64,000 nucleotides of DNA, from contig DBCR01000004.1 of NCBI GenBank assembly GCA_002293125.1, positions 62,001 through 126,000 on the forward strand. The letters run 5' to 3'. The position numbers and the translations under genes were made by a program. The notes beneath the pieces are model-generated. The model did not search any database. It worked only from the letters and a program-made list of their open reading frames with translations, and had not been told where the DNA came from. This document shows positions 7,366 to 15,985 of the stretch, one piece after another (the stretch's first letter is position 1; each line of letters opens with the position of its first letter). This DNA comes from Opitutia bacterium UBA953 (lineage in GTDB: Bacteria > Verrucomicrobiota > Verrucomicrobiia > Opitutales > UBA953).

Positions 7366-9393
7366 TTACGGTAGCGTCGCGATGAGGTAGGCCAGCGTGC
7401 CGCCAAACAATCCCAGTGACACCAGTTTGGCTGTCAGGCGTTCGCGGTCGCTACGGTGCAGCGCGCCCCAGCGGCCGAGCACCCAGCAGGCCGTGGCGAT
7501 GAGGGCGAGTCCCAGTGAGGCGTCGCGCACCCAGGCGGCATCTTCCACGAGTGCATTGAGTACCCAGAGCAGGTAGAGCGCGTAGGCGAACAGCGGGAAG
7601 GACATGCCTTGCTTGAGGGATTCCATCCACTCGCCTGGGCGCGGGAGCATCGCGGCAAGGCGGGGGAACATCGAAAGAAGCAGGTAGGGAAGCGCCATGC
7701 CGAGACCGATGACGGTGAAGAAGAGCAACGTCTCGCCCGTGGAGCGTTCCTTGTCCAAGGCGAAGCCTAACGCGGCGCCGAGACCGGGTGCCGTGCAGGG
7801 AGTGGCTACGACCGTGGCGAGTACGCCCGAGAGGAAGGTTGCGACCCGTCCATCGCCATCGCCCGCGGAGACGCCGCCCAGGCCGACACCGATCTCGAAG
7901 ACCCCGGCGAGGCTGAGTCCGAGGACGATCATCAGCACGCAGGTTCCGAGGACGAAGCCGGGGGATTGCATCTGGAAGCCCCAGCCGACGGAGGAGCCAC
8001 CGGATTTAAGTCCGATGATGAGGAGCGCGAGGGCGAGGAAGCTGGCGATGACGCCGGCGGAATAGAGGAGGCCGTTGAGGATCACCTTGCTACGCGCGGC
8101 GCCGGCTTCCTTGGCGAAGCCGAGGACCTTGAGACCGATCATCGGGAAGACGCAGGGCATCAGGTTGAGCAGGACGCCACCACCGAAAGCCAATAGCATC
8201 CAGATGAAGAATGAGTGCGTCGTGGTCTCCGCTTGGTAAGGCTTGCCCGCCGAGACCGCGGAGAGCGCCGAGAGGACTTCGGTGCCTGTAAGGGCCTCGG
8301 AGAGGATGGCCGGGGGCTGGCCCGTTTTCAGGAAGACGTTGAGTGGAATCCCCGTACGTCCGTATTTGCCGAGCTCGTTGGCAATGACCGCATCTTTCTT
8401 CGTCCAGTCAGCCTTGAGCATCACCACGCCCGCTTGATTAAGCGCCTTGGCCACGTCTTCTTGGGTGTAGACGCGCTTGTTGACCTGGCAGGTGGCGCAC
8501 CAGCGCGCGGTGAAGTCGACGTAGACTATCTTGCCGTCGGCGAGAGCCTTCGCCTGCGCCTCCGGAGACCAGGGCTGCCAGTCGCCCGCCGCCTTGGCCG
8601 GAGTGTTCGGCGTGGGTGCCGGCTTCGAGGGTGCTGCGCCTAATACGGCCTTGATGTCGACGAACCCGCCATCGGCTGACCGCGTGGTAAAGATCAGGTC
8701 TCCCGAATCGAGGGTCTCGGTCGCGTCGGCCAATTCGATGACGATGGTATCTCCGACCAGCTTCTGTTTGGCCGTGGCCGTGGGTGAGACAAAGCCGCGG
8801 ACGGGGAACCAAGTCTTGGTCAGTTTATCACCAGCCGGCAGGACAACCGTGAGCGACTTACCATCGGATGATGCCGTGGTCGACAGGCGTGGGCGAAGGG
8901 CGGGGTAGAGCTTAGCGTCGTATTTATAAGGGACGTTACCGGCGCCCACTTTGACGGTCATTTCGACCTGCTTGTCGTGCGGCCAGCATCCGGAGTCGTC
9001 GCACTCGAGCCATTCGGCTTTGCCTTTGAAGGTCAGCGTGCCCTTGGCGTCACTGGGGACGGCGACTTCCATGAGCAGCAAGGTCTCGTCCTCGTAGACG
9101 AAGTTCATCACGCCGGACTGGTCGATCAGCTTGGGGCCGGGCCAGATGAAGGCGCCGACTTTCGTGCCGGAAAGTTCCTGCCATTCCACCGTCGGTGCTT
9201 GTCCGGCATCGCCAGGATTCTGCCAGTAGATGTGGAAGTGCGGGTCGCAGCGGAAGCGCATCGCGATGAGCGCCTTTTCTCCGGGGCGGATATCGGGCGT
9301 CAGGTTGACGAGGTCGACCTTGGTGCGGACGGCGGCGCTTAGGTCGCCGAGGAGGGCGAACAGCGAGAACAGGCCAAGGGCAAGGAATCTCAT
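7366..9393 (-). CDS. dsbD: DsbD-type thiol:disulfide interchange protein, unusual domain order
   Basis: A 675-residue inner-membrane reductant transporter that carries electrons from cytoplasmic thioredoxin to periplasmic thiols. After a signal peptide (residues 1-20), residues about 25-170 form the periplasmic immunoglobulin-like domain with Cys pair ECDDSGCWP. Next comes a thioredoxin domain with CXXC in ARWCATCQVNK (about residues 298-301). The multi-pass membrane region follows last (about 395-675), with LMPCVFP and TPCTAPGLG supplying the membrane cysteines. In E. coli DsbD the thioredoxin domain follows the membrane region, so the order here is alpha-gamma-beta rather than alpha-beta-gamma. 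All redox cysteines are present, so it should be functional. Confidence 0.9.
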   Translation of the reverse strand: MRFLALGLFSLFALLGDLSAAVRTKVDLVNLTPDIRPGEKALIAMRFRCDPHFHIYWQNPGDAGQAPTVEWQELSGTKVGAFIWPGPKLIDQSGVMNFVYEDETLLLMEVAVPSDAKGTLTFKGKAEWLECDDSGCWPHDKQVEMTVKVGAGNVPYKYDAKLYPALRPRLSTTASSDGKSLTVVLPAGDKLTKTWFPVRGFVSPTATAKQKLVGDTIVIELADATETLDSGDLIFTTRSADGGFVDIKAVLGAAPSKPAPTPNTPAKAAGDWQPWSPEAQAKALADGKIVYVDFTARWCATCQVNKRVYTQEDVAKALNQAGVVMLKADWTKKDAVIANELGKYGRTGIPLNVFLKTGQPPAILSEALTGTEVLSALSAVSAGKPYQAETTTHSFFIWMLLAFGGGVLLNLMPCVFPMIGLKVLGFAKEAGAARSKVILNGLLYSAGVIASFLALALLIIGLKSGGSSVGWGFQMQSPGFVLGTCVLMIVLGLSLAGVFEIGVGLGGVSAGDGDGRVATFLSGVLATVVATPCTAPGLGAALGFALDKERSTGETLLFFTVIGLGMALPYLLLSMFPRLAAMLPRPGEWMESLKQGMSFPLFAYALYLLWVLNALVEDAAWVRDASLGLALIATACWVLGRWGALHRSDRERLTAKLVSLGLFGGTLAYLIATLP

Positions 9394-9443
9394 GGGCCTA
9401 CCTTGGGCTCAAACCCAGCAGGATGCAAGGCGTCGGAGACGCC

Positions 9444-10832
9444 TTAGGAGACCAGGTGGCAGGGCAGCAGGGCCGCGTCACTCATTCCATGGATGATCTT
9501 CTTATCCGCGGGGCAGAACGTCGAAAGGATGCCGGAAAGCTCCACCGTATCGTTATCGACGAAGAAGTAGGGGCAAAGACGGACGCGTCCGTCGGCGGGA
9601 ACCACCGAGCCGTCATCGGCGTAGACCGGGTGGGTCAGGCGCGAGGGCTTATGGTATTCCTGCATGACATGGAAGGTCTCGTTCTCGGGGTTCAGGGCGT
9701 TCTCGATGGCCTCGAGCCATTCTTCGCGGGAGACGTCGCTGCCGAGCGTCACCGAGCGTGCGCCCCAGGCGGTCTCGTGGAAGCCGCTGGCCTTGATGAT
9801 CAGGTTACGTTCGCGTTGGGAGGCCTCGGCGAGTTCGGTCCATTCGCGGATGGGGCGCCCGGCAAAGCCAGGCGCATGTAGCACGGCCGTCGGCGGGAGC
9901 TCGGTCTTCTCCATGATCCAGGTCTGGGGGATGATACGAAAGAGGGCTTCATAATGATCCTCCGGGAGGTTTTCTTTCCAAAACTCGGCGAGTTGAGGGT
10001 GGTGGAGCAGGGCGAGGCCCAGCTTCTCTTCTTGGAAGGCCTTCATCGGCGGCGTCAACGTCAGCGTGCCGGCTTCGACCGCGTTGAAAATACCGTCAGC
10101 GCCCTTGACGTTGGCGAGGTCGAAGAGTTCGAAGAAACGGTAGAGGATGTCGACGCGGCGAGGCGCGCCGTCGACGGGGATGTAAGAACCATCGCCCATC
10201 TGCATGATCTGGGCGGGCGTGATGACGTGCACGTCATGGCCGAGGGTGCGCAGCTTCTCGCCGAGCCACTCGAATTCCGGGCGATAGGTCGCGGCCTCGT
10301 CGCTGACGACGATGGCGACGAGCGGGAATTTCTCCTTCGGGGTCAGGCGGGCGAGCGAGGCCATGAACCGGTCAGGCATGCTATTCGCGCCGATGACGCG
10401 GGGGAAGTCTTCGGCGTAGACCTCGTTGAGGTAGGCCGTGAGGCCGACGCCACCAGGGACGCTGTCCAACTCCGTCATCGTGAAGCCTTGGTCGGTGATG
10501 AGCAGGTCTGGGCGTAGGACGACGGGGCACTGGCCTTTGACGGCGCGGTGGCGGCCATGCGCGATGAGGCCGGCGGGCTTGTAGCGGTCCAGGTATTCGG
10601 CGACCCATGGCGCGTAGACCTCGCGGTTGCGGAGGATCTTCTTGTTGGTGAAGGAGCGGACGTAGAGGCGTTCGAGCGCGCGATGGTAGCTCAGGCAAGC
10701 CGAGCCGATACGCTTTATGTCACGTAGCTGCGCTTCCGTGATGGGCCAAGGCTCCGGCGAAAGCTTCCAGATCTTTTCCGCAAAGAGCGGGGTATCGAGG
10801 AGCTTCTGGCGGAGGATGTCCCGGGTGGGCAT
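9444..10832 (-). CDS. Circularly permuted ATP-grasp-like protein of unknown substrate
   Basis: A 462-residue, cytoplasmic-looking protein without a signal peptide. Two segments resemble the circularly permuted ATP-grasp group: RPDLLITDQGFTMTELDSVPGG with GLTAYLNEVY (about residues 108-140), and LIIKASGFHETAWGARSV followed by EEWLEAIENAL and FHVMQEY (about 350-400). Those enzymes form amide or peptide bonds from a carboxylate, an amine and ATP. No transglutaminase-like or alpha-E partner gene, often found beside such proteins, is present here. It lies 13 bases after prfB and 50 bases before dsbD on the same strand. Family assignment is from motif appearance only and the substrate is unknown. 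Confidence 0.55.
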   Translation of the reverse strand: MPTRDILRQKLLDTPLFAEKIWKLSPEPWPITEAQLRDIKRIGSACLSYHRALERLYVRSFTNKKILRNREVYAPWVAEYLDRYKPAGLIAHGRHRAVKGQCPVVLRPDLLITDQGFTMTELDSVPGGVGLTAYLNEVYAEDFPRVIGANSMPDRFMASLARLTPKEKFPLVAIVVSDEAATYRPEFEWLGEKLRTLGHDVHVITPAQIMQMGDGSYIPVDGAPRRVDILYRFFELFDLANVKGADGIFNAVEAGTLTLTPPMKAFQEEKLGLALLHHPQLAEFWKENLPEDHYEALFRIIPQTWIMEKTELPPTAVLHAPGFAGRPIREWTELAEASQRERNLIIKASGFHETAWGARSVTLGSDVSREEWLEAIENALNPENETFHVMQEYHKPSRLTHPVYADDGSVVPADGRVRLCPYFFVDNDTVELSGILSTFCPADKKIIHGMSDAALLPCHLVS

Positions 10833-10845
10833 GGGGGCGGAGGAC

Positions 10846-11991
10846 TTAGTCCTCGATCTTGATGTCCTTATTGCGGGTGCGCGGGCCGCCCGCGCGGAGC
10901 CAACCGTTGATGAACGCGTCGATGTCGCCGTCCATGACCGCCTGGATGTTGCCCGTCTCGACCCCGGTGCGGAGGTCCTTCACCATCTGGTAAGGTTGGA
11001 AGACGTAGGAGCGGATCTGGTTACCCCAGCCGATGTCGCCCTTTTCGCCGTAATATTTCTCCATCTCCGCGCGCTTGTCGTCGATGGTCTTTTCGTAGAT
11101 GCGGGCGCGGAGGATCTTCATCGCGAGGGCGCGGTTCTTGACCTGGGAGCGTTCGCGTTGGCAGGCCACGACGATGCCCGTCGGGATGTGCGTCAGGCGG
11201 ACCGCGGATTCGGTCTTGTTGACGTGCTGGCCGCCCTTGCCGCTGGAACGGTAGACGTCGACGCGCAGGTCGGCTTCGTTGACTTCGACGTCGATATCAT
11301 CGTCGATTTCCGCGACGACGTCGACGGAGGCGAAGGACGTGTGGCGACGAGCGTTGGCGTCGAAAGGGGAGATCCGGACGAGGCGATGGACGCCGCGCTC
11401 GGCCTTGACGTAGCCATAGGCGTTGGGACCTTCGAGGCGGAACGTGGCCTGACTGATACCCGCGCCTTCGCCTTCGGCGATGTCTTCGACTTCGATCTTA
11501 AAACCACGACGCTCGGCCCAGCGGGTGTACATGCGGTAGAGCAGGTCAGCCCAGTCATTGGATTCCGTGCCACCGGCGCCGGCCTTGACGGTGACGATGG
11601 CGTTGGAGCGGTCGTGCAGGCCGGAGAGGAACGAAGCGATCTCGAGTTCGGAGACGGCGGCGAGCAGGTCGGTGCCGAGCTTGCGGAGTTCCTCGACCTC
11701 GGCGTCGGCGGTGCCATCCGGCGATTCCGTGATCAGCTCGGCAAGGGTCTTGGCGTCTTCTATCTGGCGTCGGAAGGCGACCTGGGGGGCGACGATGACT
11801 TTATGGCCGTTGCACTCCGAGATGACCTTCTGGGCGGCCTTCTGGCTGTCCCAGAAGTTCTGGGCGGTCATGAGCTCTTCGAGTTTCGCGATGGCGGCTT
11901 GCTTGCCCGCGACGTCGAGGAACTTCCAGAGGTAGCCGGCGCGGCGTTCGACTTCGTCGAGGCTGGCTCGGATTTCGGGCGGAATATACAT
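10846..11991 (-). CDS. prfB: Peptide chain release factor 2, without programmed frameshift
   Basis: A 381-residue factor terminating translation at UGA and UAA. The RF2 anticodon-like tripeptide SPF (RISPFDANARRH) and the catalytic GGQ loop (SSGKGGQHVNKTESAVRLTH) identify RF2 rather than RF1. The region corresponding to the E. coli +1 frameshift site reads continuously (GYLWKFLDVAGK, encoded TAC CTC TGG AAG TTC CTC GAC) with no in-frame TGA, so full-length protein is made from one frame. The start is the ATG at 11989-11991. No clear Shine-Dalgarno precedes it; the leader is a pyrimidine-rich tract. A putative promoter lies about 55 bases upstream. Confidence 0.96.
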   Translation of the reverse strand: MYIPPEIRASLDEVERRAGYLWKFLDVAGKQAAIAKLEELMTAQNFWDSQKAAQKVISECNGHKVIVAPQVAFRRQIEDAKTLAELITESPDGTADAEVEELRKLGTDLLAAVSELEIASFLSGLHDRSNAIVTVKAGAGGTESNDWADLLYRMYTRWAERRGFKIEVEDIAEGEGAGISQATFRLEGPNAYGYVKAERGVHRLVRISPFDANARRHTSFASVDVVAEIDDDIDVEVNEADLRVDVYRSSGKGGQHVNKTESAVRLTHIPTGIVVACQRERSQVKNRALAMKILRARIYEKTIDDKRAEMEKYYGEKGDIGWGNQIRSYVFQPYQMVKDLRTGVETGNIQAVMDGDIDAFINGWLRAGGPRTRNKDIKIED

Positions 11992-12044
11992 CGGAAAGCG
12001 GAAAGAAGGGGGAGGGGCCCTGCTTGGTTGGCGGGCGAAGGTTG

Positions 12045-12073
12045 GGAATACCTAGGCCATCCTTTGTTTTCAA
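12045..12073 (-). promoter_or_regulatory. Possible prfB promoter
   Basis: On the minus strand, TTGAAA (12068-12073) and TATTCC (12045-12050) are separated by exactly 17 bases, upstream of prfB in the 172-base divergent region shared with the M16 peptidase gene. The -35 is good and the -10 weak. I see no comparable element for the plus-strand gene, nor any hairpin, in this gap. Confidence 0.35.
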
Positions 12074-12163
12074 TGTCAGAGTGGGGCTGGTCGGGCTCTC
12101 ATTTGCCCGGGCACGGACTGGTCGCACTTGCACCCCGTCGAGGCTGGGGCATACATCCAGCCC

Positions 12164-14716
12164 ATGTCGTATCTCGAAGGCCTGAGTTTCGCCCAGATTG
12201 CCGGCCCCTTGCCTGAGCGCCGGGTCCTTGCCAACGGACTCGAGGTCATCTACTCCCATCGGCCCGGCATCGGGCTGTGCACCGTCCAGGCCTGGGTCCG
12301 TACGGGCAGTATCCATGAGGGACGTTGGGAAGGGTCAGGCATCTCCCACTACCTTGAGCACATGGTCTTCAAGGGTACCGGTCGTTTCACGAACCGTGAG
12401 CTCACCGACGCCATCCATCGCAGCGGGGGTTCCTCCAATGCCTACACGACGTTCGACCGGACGGTCTATTACGTCGACGCGCCGCAGGAAGGTTTTGAGA
12501 CCGCGATGGAAGCGATCGCCGACATGGTCTTCGATCCGCTCATCACGGATGCCGATGCGAAGATGGAGCGTGAAGTCATTTTACGCGAAATCGCGATGTG
12601 CGACGATGAGCATGACCAGATGCTGGCCAAGTCCGTCTTGGAAGAGGCGATCCGTTCGCATCCTTTACGCCAACCAGTAATCGGCCATCGCGACCTTTTT
12701 GTGCGCATCACCCCGGAGGACCTGCGGTCCTATCACGCCAGCCGCTATGTCCCGACGAACGTCGTCTTGGCCCTGGGCGGTAGCATGCCCCCGGAGGAAG
12801 TCTTCGCTTCCGCCGAACGTTGGTTCGGCCGTTTCGCTCGCCGACCCCTCATCGATATCGCTGCGCACCAGGAGCCGCCGCAGGGCGGGGTCCGTCGCGC
12901 CGATCTCATCCGCGAGATCAATACCTCCAAGGGCGTCGCCTGCTGGCGCATCCCTGGTTATTTCGACGAAGGTCGCCTCGCCACGGATCTCTTCCTCGGT
13001 GTACTCGGCGCGGGGAACAGTTCCTTGCTTTGGAGTGAGCTCCGCGAGAAGCGTAAGCTTATCCACGGCATCGACGCTTCTGGTTTCGGTATTCGCGACG
13101 TATGCCTCGCTTGGTGCAGTTGGACGGGTGAAGCCGGTACATCCGCCCCCGTGGTGGAACAAGCGATCGCCGAAGTCGTCGACGGCCTCCTGCAGAAAGG
13201 CGTCACGCCTGCCCAGTTTGAGAAGGTGCGTCGCCAGTCGGTCGTCGGCATGGTCAACGGCCAGAAGAATATACACGGGCTGACCAGCCGCGTCGCCCAT
13301 GCGGCTACCATCGGTCATGATATTTCCTGGCCGCAACGCGGCGTGGAGCATCTCGCCAAGCTGGGTGCCGAGGACCTCACCCGCGAAGCCCGCAAGTGGC
13401 TTCGCCCGGACAACGTTACTTTCGGTACCATGCGCGGGGGGAAGGCGGATGCGTCCGCGGCCAGCGCCACGGCGACGGCCACGCCGGATCGCTTCGAGAC
13501 CTTCACCTTGGATAACGGCGTCCGCGTCGTCCTCCAGCACGACGCCACCATCCCCAAGGCCGGAGTCGGCGTCTTCCTCGCCGGCGGCCTCGCTTATGAA
13601 GCGCCCGACAAGCGTGGCACCACGGGCCTGCTCGGCACCATGTTCGCCCGCGATAACGTGCATCGGACCAAGGAAGAGGTGGCTCACCTCGTCGACAGCA
13701 TCGGGGCGACCTTCGCCGACCACGGCTCACAGGTCTCCTGCGGTCTCTGGGGCGAGGCCCTGAGCTCGGATTTCGAAAAGATCTCCGAACTCATCGCCGA
13801 CGGTATTCTCGGTCCGAAGATCCTGCCCGAAACCTTCGCCTTGGAGCGCGCCGCCATCATCACCGCCTGCCGCGAAGCCGAAGACGACATCGTTGAGAAG
13901 GCTCGATTGCAGCTCCAGCGCCAGTATTTCGGCGGGCATCCGCTCGCGATCGACGCCTGTGGTACGCCGGAAACCTTGGCGAAGATCCAGCCGTCCGACT
14001 TGTCCGCGTTGCACCGGTCCTTAGTCGTCGCCGACAACATCGTCATCGGCGTCAGTGGGGCCTTCGATCGCCCGACGGTCATGGAGTTCGTCAACCGCCG
14101 CTTCGGCTCCTTGCCGAAGCTGTCGCTGAGCCGCCGCGGGCTGCCCAAGCATGCTCCCTCTAAGGCTGGTAAGGTCCTCGAGCGGGCGCAGGGTGAACAG
14201 GCCGTCGTCGCCATCGCTTTTCCTCATTGTGGATTCGGGCCGGACGAGGTCGTCGCCGCGAACGTGACCGAAGAACTGCTCAGCGGCATGGCCAGCGGGT
14301 TGTTCCGCCGGGTGCGCGAAGAGAAGGGCATGGCCTATTTCGTCGGTGCGACGCGGGTCGAAGTCGTCGACCAAGGTATGTTCTACCTTTATGCCGGCAC
14401 CGCGCCAGCCTCGGCCCAAGAGGTCGCGAAGGAGATGCGTTTGGAGCTTGATCGCCTCCGTAAGGGTAAATTCGCCCCGAATGAGATTGAAGATGCCAAG
14501 CGCCGCATGCGGGTTTCCCGTCGTCAGGGCCGGCAGTCCGCCGGCGCCCGGATGCAGGGGGCGCTCGTGCGCGAGGTGGCTGGTCTAGGGGCTAATTTCG
14601 ATGCCGAGTGGGAACGTCGCATGAGCCTGACCGATGAAGCCGCCGTGCAGGCGTTCGCCCTGCGCTACCTCGACGCTCAATTCGAGCAAGAGCTCATCGT
14701 CCTCCCGAAGGAGTGA
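12164..14716 (+). CDS. M16-family zinc metallopeptidase with two fused halves
   Basis: An 850-residue protein made of two M16 (insulinase/pitrilysin-like) halves. The N-terminal half has the inverted zinc motif HYLEH (residues 62-66) and the downstream acidic ligand region EREVILREIAMCDDEHD. The second half (from about residue 440, FETFTLDNGVRVVLQHD) keeps the fold but lacks HxxEH, so it is probably structural, closing the clam-shell chamber. No signal peptide is visible, suggesting a cytoplasmic peptidase. I chose ATG 12164, where homology begins, over an upstream TTG. It ends directly against the convergent MFS gene with no gap. Many bacteria encode the two halves as separate genes. Confidence 0.92.
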   Translation: MSYLEGLSFAQIAGPLPERRVLANGLEVIYSHRPGIGLCTVQAWVRTGSIHEGRWEGSGISHYLEHMVFKGTGRFTNRELTDAIHRSGGSSNAYTTFDRTVYYVDAPQEGFETAMEAIADMVFDPLITDADAKMEREVILREIAMCDDEHDQMLAKSVLEEAIRSHPLRQPVIGHRDLFVRITPEDLRSYHASRYVPTNVVLALGGSMPPEEVFASAERWFGRFARRPLIDIAAHQEPPQGGVRRADLIREINTSKGVACWRIPGYFDEGRLATDLFLGVLGAGNSSLLWSELREKRKLIHGIDASGFGIRDVCLAWCSWTGEAGTSAPVVEQAIAEVVDGLLQKGVTPAQFEKVRRQSVVGMVNGQKNIHGLTSRVAHAATIGHDISWPQRGVEHLAKLGAEDLTREARKWLRPDNVTFGTMRGGKADASAASATATATPDRFETFTLDNGVRVVLQHDATIPKAGVGVFLAGGLAYEAPDKRGTTGLLGTMFARDNVHRTKEEVAHLVDSIGATFADHGSQVSCGLWGEALSSDFEKISELIADGILGPKILPETFALERAAIITACREAEDDIVEKARLQLQRQYFGGHPLAIDACGTPETLAKIQPSDLSALHRSLVVADNIVIGVSGAFDRPTVMEFVNRRFGSLPKLSLSRRGLPKHAPSKAGKVLERAQGEQAVVAIAFPHCGFGPDEVVAANVTEELLSGMASGLFRRVREEKGMAYFVGATRVEVVDQGMFYLYAGTAPASAQEVAKEMRLELDRLRKGKFAPNEIEDAKRRMRVSRRQGRQSAGARMQGALVREVAGLGANFDAEWERRMSLTDEAAVQAFALRYLDAQFEQELIVLPKE

Positions 14717-15982
14717 TCAGGCGTCCTCGAAGTGCCGCTTCGCAAACCAGGCCGAAAGAATGCCGGGGATGGCGAGGCTGAGCGCGAACAGGAAGTATTG
14801 GGCGTAGCCGAGACGCTCGGCCAAGTGGCCCGCCCAGAGTCCTGGTAGGTAATTGGCGAGCAGGGCGAAGGTAGAGAGCGCGGCGTAGCGCACGGGGGCC
14901 CCGGGGCCCGACGCCAGTTTCATCATCGCCAGGATCAGTGCGCAGAGGCCGGCTCCGTAAACGATGTACTCCACGATGAAGACGCCGCCGATGATCCAAA
15001 GGTCATGGCTTCCGTCGTACGCCAGCCAGGCGAAGGCCAACAAGGGTAGGTGCATCGTGACTCCGAGCGGCAGGAGCGCTCGGGCCAGGCCGAGCCTAGC
15101 CACCACGAGTGAGCCGATGACGCCGCCTAGCGCCAAGCCGCCGACGGCCGACAGCATGCGGAGCACCGCGTAGGTCTCGTTGCTAAGGCCTAAGCCGCCG
15201 GCGGTGGCCTTCGTGGCGAAGACCGGGATGATCCGGGCCATGTGTACTTCGCTCGCCCGATAGAACAGGATGAGGGCGAGGACGGCGAGCAGGCGCCTAT
15301 CGACGAGGAGCGATTTCAGCCCCGCGAGCATCTCGCGGAAGCGCTCCCGGACGGTGCTCGTGTCGGCGGAGGTGGTGGGCTCCGCCGCGAGCCCCCAAGC
15401 ATTGGCCACTAAGGTCAGCAGGGCGAGGATGCCGGCTGTGGCCAGCGCCCACGACCAGGCATCAGCGGTCTGCGGCCCGTAGTCCATGATGCGACCCACG
15501 AGCCAGATGAGTCCGGGGCCGGCGAGCACTACGCCGACCTTCGTCGCGACGTTGAGGATGCCAGAGTGCGTTGCGCGCCTCTTGTCGTCGAGGGAAGCGA
15601 CGAAGTAACCATCGAGGGCGAAGTCATGGGCGGCCGCGAAGAGCGAGAGCAGGATGAGGCAACCGATAATCGGGGTGGTTGAGAATTGGTCGGCGCCCAC
15701 GTAGTAGGCGAGTAGGCCAAGCAGGGCGGCGATACCCAGTTCGGCCGCGAGGATGAAGCGCCGCGGGTTGAAGCCGGCGACGAGGGGGGAGAGGAGTATC
15801 TTACAGCCGACGATTAAGCCGAAGACCGCGACGGCTTGCGTGATCTGGGAGTCCGCATAGCCAAGGTCCTTGAGCGCCACCGGCAGGGCTTCGTCCCGGA
15901 CCGCCGCAGGAATGGATTGGAACAGGTAGGCCGCGAAGACCCAGAGCCAGGCGCGGCGGGGAATCGTCGCGGGCTCTTTCAT
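14717..15982 (-). CDS. MFS transporter, AmpG-like
   Basis: A 421-residue membrane protein with about twelve hydrophobic segments. The opening (WLWVFAAYLFQSIPAAVRDEALPVALKDLGYAD) and the loop AAHDFALDGYFVASLDDKRR resemble the AmpG/acetyl-CoA transporter branch of the major facilitator superfamily, which imports muropeptides in enterobacteria. The second half contains FYRASEVHMARIIPVF. It is the last gene of the Mla unit, starting only 3 bases after the stop of the unknown 278-residue protein, so an envelope-related substrate (muropeptide or lipid) is reasonable. The exact substrate cannot be read from sequence. Confidence 0.75.
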   Translation of the reverse strand: MKEPATIPRRAWLWVFAAYLFQSIPAAVRDEALPVALKDLGYADSQITQAVAVFGLIVGCKILLSPLVAGFNPRRFILAAELGIAALLGLLAYYVGADQFSTTPIIGCLILLSLFAAAHDFALDGYFVASLDDKRRATHSGILNVATKVGVVLAGPGLIWLVGRIMDYGPQTADAWSWALATAGILALLTLVANAWGLAAEPTTSADTSTVRERFREMLAGLKSLLVDRRLLAVLALILFYRASEVHMARIIPVFATKATAGGLGLSNETYAVLRMLSAVGGLALGGVIGSLVVARLGLARALLPLGVTMHLPLLAFAWLAYDGSHDLWIIGGVFIVEYIVYGAGLCALILAMMKLASGPGAPVRYAALSTFALLANYLPGLWAGHLAERLGYAQYFLFALSLAIPGILSAWFAKRHFEDA

Positions 15983-15985
15983 CGC

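Noticed and set aside
10717..12216. 499-codon open frame on the plus strand opposite prfB
   Set aside because: The translation is Asp/Gly/Val-rich shadow sequence with no motif; prfB with GGQ and SPF motifs occupies the other strand.
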